Assembly (NCBI RefSeq): GCF_000336575.1
Contig: NZ_AOPO01000002.1
Location: 124,006-188,005, forward strand
DNA from: Vreelandella titanicae BH1
GTDB taxonomy: Bacteria > Pseudomonadota > Gammaproteobacteria > Pseudomonadales > Halomonadaceae
Direction of reading: 5' to 3'
DNA length: 64,000 bases
The translations under genes were made by a program, and so were the position numbers. The notes below the pieces were generated by a model that was given only the letters and a program-made list of their open reading frames with translations, did not search any database and was not told the origin of the DNA. The stretch's first letter is position 1; each line of letters opens with the position of its first letter. Positions 46,225 through 54,390 of the stretch are shown here, piece by piece.

Positions 46225-46752
46225 CTAATTTTCCTCTATCACTTCCTCGACCCACTCTACCCAGGTTTCGGTAAGGCGTTGTCCAAGTCGCAATGTGTGC
46301 CAGGGTGCTCGCTGGGCGGGCGTCAACGATTGTGGATCGCTAAACCACTCCCGTTCGATGGCAGCGTAAGTCGTTAGGCGATCCTTGAGCTGCTTGCGGA
46401 AGTCGGTGAGCTCTTCGCGGCGGGCCTCCTCAGGCCAGCGTTCCCAGGCGAAAAACTTGGCAAACAATGGCTGGCGCACAGGGCTGGTAGACAAGGGCTC
46501 GGCGAGCCAGATGTCTAGCGCCTGACGCCCCGCTTCGGTGAGTTGGTAAACCTTGCGGTCGGGGCGTTCGGTTTGCGGCAGAGTCTCGCACGCCAATAGG
46601 CCATCGCCGCGCATTCGGTCAAGTTCGCGGTAGAGCTGCTGGTGGCTGGCCTGCCAAACATGGGCGAGTCCCGCTTTGAAGCGCTGCAGGATATCGTAGC
46701 CAGTGCCGGGCTCACGCTGAAGAGTGATTAATAAAACGGCGCGTAGGGACAT
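46225..46752 (-). CDS. PadR-family transcriptional regulator
   Basis: 175 residues from the ATG at 46752; the open frame extends upstream through the operators and is not used. Winged HTH (LRAVLLITLQREPGTGYDIL, HQQLYRELDRMRGDGLLACE) and a C-terminal helical dimer domain of the Vir/AphA type. It is divergent from the DUF2306 gene, with two palindromic boxes between them, so it probably represses itself and that gene. The effector is unknown. Confidence 0.92.
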   Translation of the reverse strand: MSLRAVLLITLQREPGTGYDILQRFKAGLAHVWQASHQQLYRELDRMRGDGLLACETLPQTERPDRKVYQLTEAGRQALDIWLAEPLSTSPVRQPLFAKFFAWERWPEEARREELTDFRKQLKDRLTTYAAIEREWFSDPQSLTPAQRAPWHTLRLGQRLTETWVEWVEEVIEEN

Positions 46753-46776
46753 GAGTAACCGTGTGTTTCGAACGTT

Positions 46777-46832
46777 ATGCACATAGTTGCATAATAAAAT
46801 GGCAGGGGCTAGCCTTATGCAACAAGTTGCAT
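46777..46832. promoter_or_regulatory. Two PadR-type operator boxes
   Basis: Box 2 (46817-46832) is ATGCAAC-AA-GTTGCAT with perfect 7-base arms. Box 1 (46777-46792), ATGCACA-TA-GTTGCAT, has one weaker arm. They are spaced 40 bp apart, about four helical turns. PadR boxes are typically ATGnnnnnnnnnCAT-like dyads. Confidence 0.7.
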
Positions 46833-46866
46833 TTGCCGGGCAGTTGACTTGGCTCTCGGAGGTTTC

Positions 46867-47238
46867 ATGGCGTTTACCCTGCATCTCTACGCGTCTCTTC
46901 TGGCCCTGGGGCTTGGGGCTATTCTGCTGCTTTCGCCAAAGGGCACTATGCTCCATCGAATACTGGGCAGCACCTGGGTGCTCGCCATGGCGTTCTCTGC
47001 CTTGAGCTCCTTCTGGTTTGGCGGCGGCGTTCTGCCGCTAATAGGTCACTTTGGGCCGATTCATCTACTTTCGTTGTGGGTACTAGTAGCTCTTGCCGTT
47101 GCAGTGGTGGCTATCCTCAAGGGGAGGGTAGAGCAGCATCGCGGTTGGATGGTTGGCGCCTATCTGGGGCTGGTCGGTGCTTTTGTCGGTTCCCTGGCAC
47201 CAGGACGCTGGATCGCTGTTCAGCTGGGAATGTGGTGA
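46867..47238 (+). CDS. DUF2306-type membrane protein
   Basis: 123 residues from the ATG at 46867, with GGAGG upstream. Four hydrophobic segments and the strings KGTMLHRILGSTWVLAMAFS, FGPIHLLSLWVLVALAVAVV and EQHRGWMVGAYLGL, where conserved histidines of the DUF2306 family appear. The function of the family is unknown. It is the probable target of the divergent PadR regulator. Confidence 0.8.
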   Translation: MAFTLHLYASLLALGLGAILLLSPKGTMLHRILGSTWVLAMAFSALSSFWFGGGVLPLIGHFGPIHLLSLWVLVALAVAVVAILKGRVEQHRGWMVGAYLGLVGAFVGSLAPGRWIAVQLGMW

Positions 47239-47347
47239 TGATTAAAAGCAAGCGTGTTAGATAGGGCCGCTGACCCCTTAGCAGGATACTCCAATCATTG
47301 TTGAGCTTATGCTAACTTAGCATTAACAACCTGTGAGGTAGCTTTCC

Positions 47348-47974
47348 ATGTCTATTGAAATCTGGTTCGCCTTTGCTCTTGCGTCTGTGGCGTTGCTTGC
47401 CATTCCCGGGCCAACGATTTTGACCGTGGTCAGCTACTCTATTGCCCAAGGCAGGCGCGCCAATATTCCGCTTGTCGCTGCGGTGGCATTGGGTGATTCA
47501 ACGGCGCTGCTCTTTTCACTGCTTGGCCTGGGAGCGGTGTTAGCCACCTCGGCATTTTGGTTCACCGTAATCAAGTGGATCGGCGGTTTATACCTGCTCT
47601 ATATGGGCATCAAACTATTGCGTGCCGGTATATCCTCTGTGCAGCCAGTAACACCGGCGGTATCAGGTTCGCGCTGGAAGCTTTTCACCAATACCTATCT
47701 CGTTACTGCGCTCAACCCGAAGGGCATTATCTTCTTCGTCGCCTTTTTGCCGCAATTCGTCAGCCCGAACGCCGATGCTGGGCAACAATTGTGGATACTT
47801 GCGATCACGTTTGTGGCGTTGGCAACGCTGAATGCCACTCTTTACGCCGTATTCGCAACGTCGGTGCGCAAGATGCTGGCATCGCGTCGTGCCCAGCGTC
47901 GCTTCAACTTGGTTGGCGGAACGTTACTCTCTTCAGCGGGTGTCTGGGCGCTGCTTGCTAAGCGGCCTGTATAA
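47348..47974 (+). CDS. LysE/RhtB-family exporter
   Basis: 208 residues with five to six membrane helices. The family start is LLAIPGPTILTVVSYSIAQG, and GLYLLYMGIKLLRAG follows; FTNTYLVTALNPKGIIFFVA is the conserved middle. Such proteins export amino acids or related metabolites. The substrate cannot be told. GAGGTAG precedes the ATG. A methyltransferase gene follows at 43 bases, perhaps co-transcribed. Confidence 0.92.
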   Translation: MSIEIWFAFALASVALLAIPGPTILTVVSYSIAQGRRANIPLVAAVALGDSTALLFSLLGLGAVLATSAFWFTVIKWIGGLYLLYMGIKLLRAGISSVQPVTPAVSGSRWKLFTNTYLVTALNPKGIIFFVAFLPQFVSPNADAGQQLWILAITFVALATLNATLYAVFATSVRKMLASRRAQRRFNLVGGTLLSSAGVWALLAKRPV

Positions 47975-48017
47975 GCAAAAGACGGTAAATTGGATGTGTT
48001 CGTATCGGGAGACAACT

Positions 48018-48605
48018 GTGAGTGAAACCCTTCAAGAACTGCTAGCGGAACTTGAGCAATTTGGCCAACAAAACGATGCTGCTATTTCTGAGCGCCCAAG
48101 ACGAATGCTCAATATCACCCGTGATACGGGGGAGTTCCTATCGGTACTAGTTCAAGCAACCAATGCCCAACGAGTGCTGGAAATTGGCACCTCGAATGGG
48201 TACTCCACCTTATGGCTGGCTCAGGCAGCGCAGAGGATTGGTGGGCACGTTACCACCGTTGAGCTCTCCGAATTCAAGCTGGAGATGGCCGCGAGAAATT
48301 TTGACCGCTCAGGCCTCACTAAGGTCATCACTCAGCATCGGGGGGAGGCGGGCAGTATGCTTGAAAGCCTGGACGATGCCTGTTTCGATCTGCTCTTTTT
48401 AGACTCAAAGCGCTCTGATTATGTGCATTGGTGGCCGAATATCCAGCGAGTTTTACGCAAGGGCGGACTGCTTGTGGTGGATAACGCCACTTCCCATGCA
48501 GATGAAATGGCTGATTTTATGGCGCTGGTATCGGCAGACTCCAAGTTCACTACTTGCACTGTACCCGTTGGCAATGGCGAGTTTCTGGCAACGCGGTGCG
48601 GGTAA
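48018..48605 (+). CDS. O-methyltransferase (class I)
   Basis: 195 residues from GTG at 48018 (GGGAG six bases upstream); an ATG at 47994 is an alternative. SAM motif VLEIGTSNGYSTLWLA (about 60-75), then HVTTVELSEFKLEMA and FDLLFLDSKRSDYVHWWPNI, as in the caffeoyl-CoA/catechol O-methyltransferase family (Methyltransf_24/3). The substrate is unknown. Confidence 0.88.
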   Translation: MSETLQELLAELEQFGQQNDAAISERPRRMLNITRDTGEFLSVLVQATNAQRVLEIGTSNGYSTLWLAQAAQRIGGHVTTVELSEFKLEMAARNFDRSGLTKVITQHRGEAGSMLESLDDACFDLLFLDSKRSDYVHWWPNIQRVLRKGGLLVVDNATSHADEMADFMALVSADSKFTTCTVPVGNGEFLATRCG

Positions 48606-48703
48606 CGCCTGCTTAGCGTTAAAGGCGCCCTAGCTGATTCAGAAAGCGGAAGTCGATTTTTCATCAGTGAACCTAAACCGTCAGAATATAAATGGAATAA
48701 ACC

Positions 48704-49195
48704 ATGATCAGAGATGCCGTAGAGGGTGATTCGGAAGCCATAGCGCACATTTATAACCACTACATCGAAAATACCGCTATTTCATTTGAAGAAAAGCCAG
48801 TATTGGGTTCAGACATTCAAGGCCGGATTGAAAACGTTCAGGGGGCCGGTTTGCCTTGGGTAGTGGCAGTGGAAGATGATGCTGTGGTGGGCTATGCCTA
48901 CGCTACCAAATGGAAAGAGAGAAGCGCCTATCGATTTTCAGTTGAAGTCAGCGTCTACCTTTCCAATCAGGCGCACGGTAGGGGCTTGGGCGCAAAGCTG
49001 TACGAAACGCTCTTTTCCACGCTCACAGAGTGCGGTATTCATGCGGTGATGGGCGGTATCACGCTTCCCAACCCGGCCAGCGTTGCACTGCATGAAAAAA
49101 TGGGTATGAAAAAAGTAGCCCATTTTGAAAAGGTCGGGTTCAAGTTCGATCAGTGGCACGACGTTGGCTACTGGCAGCTAAGCTTGAATACCTGA
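48704..49195 (+). CDS. GNAT acetyltransferase, phosphinothricin-type
   Basis: 163 residues. It follows the Pat/Bar subgroup: HIYNHYIENTAISFEEKP, then GYAYATKWKERSAYRFSVEV, the acetyl-CoA loop QAHGRGLGAKLYE, and the end VGFKFDQWHDVGYWQ. Enzymes of this group acetylate phosphinothricin, methionine sulfoximine or similar amino-group compounds. The natural substrate is not clear. Confidence 0.9.
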   Translation: MIRDAVEGDSEAIAHIYNHYIENTAISFEEKPVLGSDIQGRIENVQGAGLPWVVAVEDDAVVGYAYATKWKERSAYRFSVEVSVYLSNQAHGRGLGAKLYETLFSTLTECGIHAVMGGITLPNPASVALHEKMGMKKVAHFEKVGFKFDQWHDVGYWQLSLNT

Positions 49196-49325
49196 TTGTG
49201 ACTCGATACACAAAAATTAAGGCTGATGTGAGTGGGTAAGCATGGACAGTACTTGCCGCTTCTAGGCGTGTAGTCATTGGGTAAAGCGCAAACTCGCACT
49301 GTTTATGACGAGCTTTGAGGCAAGT

Positions 49326-50546
49326 ATGACAATCACTGAAATTAAACGCCCACAAGAGCTGTCGCGCTTACGCCGCCTTGCCCTGGCTGCGCAAGGTTTG
49401 CTGCAGAATAAGCCTTATGGACGTGGCTTAGCCGGTGCCCGTAAAGCGATTAACCACCTGGGTTATGTTCAGATAGACACCATATCTGTGGTGGAACGAG
49501 CCCATCATCATGTTATTCACTCCCGGGTACCAGGGTTTGAGCCACACATGCTGAACCAGCTGTTGATCAATAAAGACATTTTTGAGTATTGGTCGCACGC
49601 GGCTGCATTTTTACCCATTACCGATTTTCGCTTTTCCTTGCCCTACAAAAACGCTATCAAAAGTGGGCAAACGCATTGGTTTAGATCACCTGATAAAAAG
49701 CTCATGGGAGAGTTGTTGGCTCGCATACGTTCAGATGGCCCGCTGCGGTCTCGAGATGTAGGGACTAGCAGCATCAAACGTGCAGGCTGGTGGGACTGGA
49801 AGCCCGCCAAAAAGGCACTTGAACAGCTGTATATGCAAGGCGATCTGATGGTCAGCGACCGCGACGGCTTTCAAAAGACATATGATCTAACCGAGCGGGT
49901 ATTGCCATCCAACGTAAATTTAAAGATGCCCTCCATGGAGGAGTATGCGGCGCACCTTGTAGACCAACAATTGCGCTGTCATGGGTTTGCTTCACTCAAA
50001 GGACTGACCTATTTGCGCCGAAATGCAGAATTACGCAAAGCTGTGAATGCCCTGGTAAATGAAAGGTTGGCACAGGGCGATTTAGAGAGAGTAAAAGTGA
50101 GCAGTGGCGATGAATTTATATTGGAAAAGGGTGCACTCGAACGCTCCCTTCCTCGTTTGAAAGAGCGTATGTTGATTCTTTCGCCATTCGACAACAGTGT
50201 CATTCAGCGGGAGCGGCTCAAAGCGCTATTTCAATACGACTATCAGTTGGAATGTTATGTGCCCGAAACCAAGCGTCAGTATGGCTACTTTTGCCTGCCG
50301 CTTCTTTATCGCGATGAGTTTGTTGGCCGGATGGATTGTAAAGTCCATCGAAAAACCAGCCACTTAGAGATCAAGAATTTATATTTCGAACCACACCCTT
50401 TTGATGAACATAGAGTCGTTACTGCTTTTGTGGAAGCCATCGTTCAGTTTTGTCATTTTCAAAAATCTGACTCCGTCTCTTTGAATGCAGTCCAACCTGA
50501 ACACCTGACTCAGCGGTTGCGCAGCGCGTTAAAACCCCTGGGGTGA
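49326..50546 (+). CDS. YcaQ-like interstrand-crosslink DNA glycosylase
   Basis: 406 residues from the ATG at 49326 (GAGG six bases upstream; another ATG at 49305). It has the HTH_42/AlkX family features: the QxD motif Q49-I-D51 in GYVQIDTISVVERAHHHV, FEYWSHAAAFLP, then HGFASLKGLTYL and LSPFDNSVIQRERLKALFQY. E. coli YcaQ unhooks nitrogen-mustard crosslinks using this glutamine/aspartate motif. The same DNA-repair role is likely here. Confidence 0.9.
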   Translation: MTITEIKRPQELSRLRRLALAAQGLLQNKPYGRGLAGARKAINHLGYVQIDTISVVERAHHHVIHSRVPGFEPHMLNQLLINKDIFEYWSHAAAFLPITDFRFSLPYKNAIKSGQTHWFRSPDKKLMGELLARIRSDGPLRSRDVGTSSIKRAGWWDWKPAKKALEQLYMQGDLMVSDRDGFQKTYDLTERVLPSNVNLKMPSMEEYAAHLVDQQLRCHGFASLKGLTYLRRNAELRKAVNALVNERLAQGDLERVKVSSGDEFILEKGALERSLPRLKERMLILSPFDNSVIQRERLKALFQYDYQLECYVPETKRQYGYFCLPLLYRDEFVGRMDCKVHRKTSHLEIKNLYFEPHPFDEHRVVTAFVEAIVQFCHFQKSDSVSLNAVQPEHLTQRLRSALKPLG

Positions 50547-50762
50547 AAGGATCTAGGCAGGGGGGGGTATCTAAGCTAGGCGTTGCTATTGGAAAAATTT
50601 TCCTCGGAGCCATGGCTTCAGGTACATGAATGTGTTGAATGACCGTTTCTAGCCGAATCAAAAACTTTCCTCCATATTAACAACGGGGCAGATGACGGCC
50701 TGCTGACGTAGATACGTTAGCTGCTATATTAGCGATAACGCTTAAGCGAGAGGATTGCACCA

Positions 50763-51563
50763 ATGACAGGGACAAATAAACCATCAACGATAGCATTGTT
50801 GAGCGATAACCGGGTAAAGGTGCTCTTGGTCATCGCGATTATTGCGGTGGTCTGGGCCGTGGTGGCGCACACCATTGCGGGGTCGCGGGGAGACAGTATG
50901 GATGCGCTCGAAGCGCGTCTGGCTGAAACCGAGCGGGAGCATCAACAGATTCAGGCGGAGATGTCTGAGGTTGAAGCCGCGGAGCTTGATTTAGCAACAC
51001 TGCAGCAGAGAATGAGCGCCCTTGAGGTTGAGCAAGCTGATGCTGAAGCCGAGCTAGCTTCGACGCGAGCAGATATTTCCCACGCTGAAGAAGATTTGAA
51101 GGCTTTACGGGGCGAGCGTGAAACCCGCGAAGAAGAAGTGGAGACCCTCAATGAGCAGGTCGACGAACGGCAGAGCAGCCTTGAAGAGCTGAATGAGAAC
51201 TACGCCGAGGTAGAAAAAGAGAAAGAAGAGGCCGAAGCCGCCCGCGATGCCGCTCAACAGTCTCGTCAAGACGCAGAAGACGCTCGCAGCGAGGCTGAAG
51301 CAGACCTTGAAGCGCTCAACGCCGAGATTGAAGAAGCCGAAGCCGCCAGCGATACCGCGCAACAGGCTCGTCAAGAGGCAGAAGATGCCCGCAGTCAGGT
51401 TGAAGCTGACCTTGAAGCGCTAAATACTCAGATAGAAGAGGCCAATAACCAACTTTCAGCGGTCGGTGATCGGGTAAGTGAGTTAGAAACAACGCGTGAT
51501 GCGCTCACCGTTGAAATCACTTCGCTCGAAGTGATGCGCGACGAAGCGCAAACGCCTGAGTGA
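50763..51563 (+). CDS. Membrane-anchored coiled-coil protein with tandem repeat
   Basis: 266 residues. One membrane helix (about 20-40: VLLVIAIIAVVWAVVAHTIA) followed by one long acidic coiled coil rich in Glu, Ala and Gln. Bases 51231-51335 and 51336-51440 are a direct 105-bp duplication (35 residues, AAQQSRQDAEDARSEAEADL versus its copy); 35 residues are five heptads, so the coil phase is kept. It probably spans periplasm or cytoplasm as a structural rod; orientation is not clear. AGGA precedes the ATG. Confidence 0.75.
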   Translation: MTGTNKPSTIALLSDNRVKVLLVIAIIAVVWAVVAHTIAGSRGDSMDALEARLAETEREHQQIQAEMSEVEAAELDLATLQQRMSALEVEQADAEAELASTRADISHAEEDLKALRGERETREEEVETLNEQVDERQSSLEELNENYAEVEKEKEEAEAARDAAQQSRQDAEDARSEAEADLEALNAEIEEAEAASDTAQQARQEAEDARSQVEADLEALNTQIEEANNQLSAVGDRVSELETTRDALTVEITSLEVMRDEAQTPE

Positions 51564-51612
51564 TTTACAGCCTTAACGAATAATACCTCGCAGCGAAGAA
51601 CTCTAGACGTGT

Positions 51613-51635
51613 CTCCCCGTTACTTTAACGGGGAG
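51613..51635. terminator. Hairpin after the coiled-coil gene
   Basis: Perfect 10-bp stem CTCCCCGTTA/TAACGGGGAG with loop CTT, flanked by CTAGA/TCTAG. No T-run follows; probably a terminator. Confidence 0.5.
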
Positions 51636-51838
51636 GTTCTAGACGATATCTACTGCTCCGCCAAGGAGTGGTAGGTTCGCTAGAGCTTCATACTGAGTTG
51701 GATTATGTCCGCCTGTTTGTGGCCTACGATAACGACCGGCACCTTGGGCTGGGTAGCGTTGATGAACGCGACGAGCGCCACGCCTGCGAAGCGCCTTACA
51801 CTCTACTGCACATTTCTTAATCCAGGCGATACTATCCG

Positions 51839-52636
51839 ATGCATCGGCGATTTCTGTTACCTCTTTTTCTTTTGGGGTTGCTGGCCTCTTTGGCTGGCTG
51901 CGGGGAAACGCCCACCGGGCGCTCCCAATTGGCGTTAGTACCGAACGCGTTAATGGCTGACATGGGGGAAGATGCCTTTAATCAGCTACGCAATAGCCAG
52001 CCGATCAATCGCGATACGCAGGCTAATCAATTAGTGCAGTGCGTGGCCGAAAAAGTGGTGGCTGGCGCTAAGGCGAGCTACCCAGGGCTCGCTTTCCCTG
52101 AACGCTGGGAAGTGGTGGTATTTGAGGATGCTTCCCCCAATGCGTTTGCTCTGCCGGGTGGACGCATGGGGGTGCATAGCGGGCTACTGCGAGTGGCCGA
52201 GACGCCAGCCCAGCTAGCGGCGGTGATTGGGCACGAGGTGGGGCATGTGTTGGCGGATCATGGCAATGAGCGGCTTACCCAGCAGCTTGGCATTAAAGCC
52301 GTGTTATTGGTGGTGGGGTTATTAGGGGAAGAGGAATTTGGCAACCAGCAATTGATGCAGGCCTTGGGTATCGGTGCCCAGTTGGGCATTAGCCTGCCTT
52401 TCAGCCGCACTCATGAGGAGGAGGCCGATTTGATGGGCTTGGAAATTATGGCCCGTGCGGGGTTTGACCCGCAGCAGAGCGTGACCCTGTGGCGCAACAT
52501 GGCTGCTAGCGGTGGTGGTCAGCCCCCTGAATTTCTTTCTACGCATCCTGCCCATGAATCGCGCATTCGGGCATTACAGCAAGGGCTGGAAAAGGCCACG
52601 GCCAGCTATCGTACGGTTAGGCCTGCTGAATGTTGA
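51839..52636 (+). CDS. M48-family metalloprotease lipoprotein
   Basis: 265 residues. The lipoprotein signal ends LASLAGC with the acylated Cys21. Zinc site H132-E-V-G-H136 and third ligand E195 in THEEEADLMG. The family (BepA/YcaL/LoiP-like, peptidase M48) handles outer-membrane protein quality control in the periplasm. No TPR domain follows, so it is closer to LoiP/YcaL than to BepA. No clear ribosome site lies before the ATG. Confidence 0.92.
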   Translation: MHRRFLLPLFLLGLLASLAGCGETPTGRSQLALVPNALMADMGEDAFNQLRNSQPINRDTQANQLVQCVAEKVVAGAKASYPGLAFPERWEVVVFEDASPNAFALPGGRMGVHSGLLRVAETPAQLAAVIGHEVGHVLADHGNERLTQQLGIKAVLLVVGLLGEEEFGNQQLMQALGIGAQLGISLPFSRTHEEEADLMGLEIMARAGFDPQQSVTLWRNMAASGGGQPPEFLSTHPAHESRIRALQQGLEKATASYRTVRPAEC

Positions 52637-52702
52637 GGTGAGTGGCATCGCGTTATTGATAAAATAAGAAAAATTGCCACGTGACGTCGGGAGTGTGGGG
52701 CT

Positions 52703-53926
52703 GTGCCATTACAGAAACAACAGTATCAGGTGCATGGGTTAACCGGACAGTTTTGCGATGCCAGCCGTGAGTTTATGTATCGCCGCTCTATCCAGGAAAG
52801 CGTGCGGCTTGAGTTTAGCTTTGCTGTGAGCGTTGCGGCATGTGTCTTTGGCATGTTCGCGATTGCGGATTACTACCTGCTGGGCCTTACCAGGGAGTTC
52901 TATCTGCTGCTTACCATGCGAATAGTGGTGGTGAGCATTTGCCTGTTGGTGGCACTCGTTGTGCGGCGCTGGGGTGGCAATGATTACCGTGCTTGGTTGC
53001 ACGCCTTACCGCTGTGGGTATTTGCCACGGGCATTATATTGATTGTCCCCCTACGACCCGAAAGCCTCCCCACTCAAATCACCGCGGTGGTGGCTACCAT
53101 GGCGTTTTATCTTCTGATTCCCAATCCGCTAACAGTCGTGACAGCGGCCAGCCTCTATTTAAATATTGGCTTTTTAGTGGCTGCGGTGCTGTTCGCAAGT
53201 CTTGCCCCGATAGCGACGCTACTGGTCGCACTGTTGCTGATTATGGGCAGCGTTGTAGGGTTTTTCGCCCTGCTGCGCTTGGAATGCCTGCAGCGTAAGC
53301 AATATGCACTGCTTCAAGAAGAGCGAGAGAATAACCACCAGTTACACAAAGAGATCGCGCACCGAAAATCACTGGAAGAACAGCTGAGGGTAGTCGCTGA
53401 GCAGGACGCGCTGACCAGCCTGAATAATCGCGGCCATTTTATAAAACTGGCTAAAGATCTGTTGCAGCACTCGCAAACCCACAAGGTGCCATTCAGCCTG
53501 TTTATGATCGATGTGGATCACTTCAAACACATTAACGACACCTGGGGGCATAGCCATGGGGATTGGGTGCTAACCAAGATTGCCGAAGTCTGTGCAGAAT
53601 CGCTGCGCCCAACGGATGTGATAGGACGTTTTGGTGGTGAAGAGTTTGTTGTCGCACTCCCAGACACCAGCTCGAGCGATGCGCAAATGGTAGCAGAGCG
53701 TTTGAAAAAGAAGGTGGCTGAACTTTCGTTAACAGAAGAGATGGGCAAACTGCGCCCAAGCGTCACCGTTGGCGTGGCGGCTACCGATTCAGAGGAAGCC
53801 GATCTGGAGTCTTTAATTAAACGAGCGGATGAGATGCTTTATGTTGGCAAACGCGCTGGGAGGAACCAAGTCGTCGTCTGCAGCGATGTTGTCGAAGCAC
53901 CAGATTCACCCGTTGGCAACAAGTAG
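52703..53926 (+). CDS. Membrane diguanylate cyclase (GGDEF)
   Basis: 407 residues (GTG start; uncertain). Six hydrophobic segments at about 35-200, a short coiled coil (LLQEERENNHQLHKEIAHRK) and a GGDEF domain with the active GGEEF in IGRFGGEEFVVALPD. The I-site RPTD lies five residues upstream, so product inhibition is expected. It makes c-di-GMP. The membrane part has the look of MASE-type sensors but cannot be assigned further. Confidence 0.92.
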   Translation: MPLQKQQYQVHGLTGQFCDASREFMYRRSIQESVRLEFSFAVSVAACVFGMFAIADYYLLGLTREFYLLLTMRIVVVSICLLVALVVRRWGGNDYRAWLHALPLWVFATGIILIVPLRPESLPTQITAVVATMAFYLLIPNPLTVVTAASLYLNIGFLVAAVLFASLAPIATLLVALLLIMGSVVGFFALLRLECLQRKQYALLQEERENNHQLHKEIAHRKSLEEQLRVVAEQDALTSLNNRGHFIKLAKDLLQHSQTHKVPFSLFMIDVDHFKHINDTWGHSHGDWVLTKIAEVCAESLRPTDVIGRFGGEEFVVALPDTSSSDAQMVAERLKKKVAELSLTEEMGKLRPSVTVGVAATDSEEADLESLIKRADEMLYVGKRAGRNQVVVCSDVVEAPDSPVGNK

Positions 53927-53935
53927 CGCTTTCCT

Positions 53936-54337
53936 ATGCCCCCATCACTGCTGCTAATGCTCGCCGACACCCTTCTAATTCTCCATGTGCTGTTTGTGGC
54001 CTTCGTGGTGTTAGGCCTGGTCGCCATTTACGCAGGCTACTTCTTCAGCTGGCGGTGGGTTCGCAATAGAACCTTTCGTATCATGCATCTATGCGCCATA
54101 GGTTATGTGGTGGTTCAGGCTTGGCTTGGCGTGGTTTGCCCGTTAACCACCTGGGAAATGGCGCTGAGGGCAGAGGCAGGCGCCGTCACCTATTCGGGCT
54201 CGTTTATTCAGAACTGGCTGCACAGCCTGCTCTATTTCACTTTGCCGGAGTGGGTGTTTGTGGTGGTGTACACGCTATTCGGTAGCCTGGTGTTGGCCAG
54301 TTGGTTTGTGGTGAAGCCTCGACAGCACTCTCCCTAG
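53936..54337 (+). CDS. DUF2784 membrane protein
   Basis: 133 residues with four hydrophobic segments. Family strings are LADTLLILHVLFVAFVVLG, RIMHLCAIGYVVVQAWLGVV and CPLTTWEMALR, then FIQNWLHSLLYFTLPEWVF. The function is unknown. It starts nine bases after the diguanylate cyclase gene, so it is probably co-transcribed with it. Confidence 0.88.
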   Translation: MPPSLLLMLADTLLILHVLFVAFVVLGLVAIYAGYFFSWRWVRNRTFRIMHLCAIGYVVVQAWLGVVCPLTTWEMALRAEAGAVTYSGSFIQNWLHSLLYFTLPEWVFVVVYTLFGSLVLASWFVVKPRQHSP

Positions 54338-54390
54338 AAGATGGGCGTGTACTAAACTTTGCGTATCATACTGTGCTTGGGAGCGAACCC

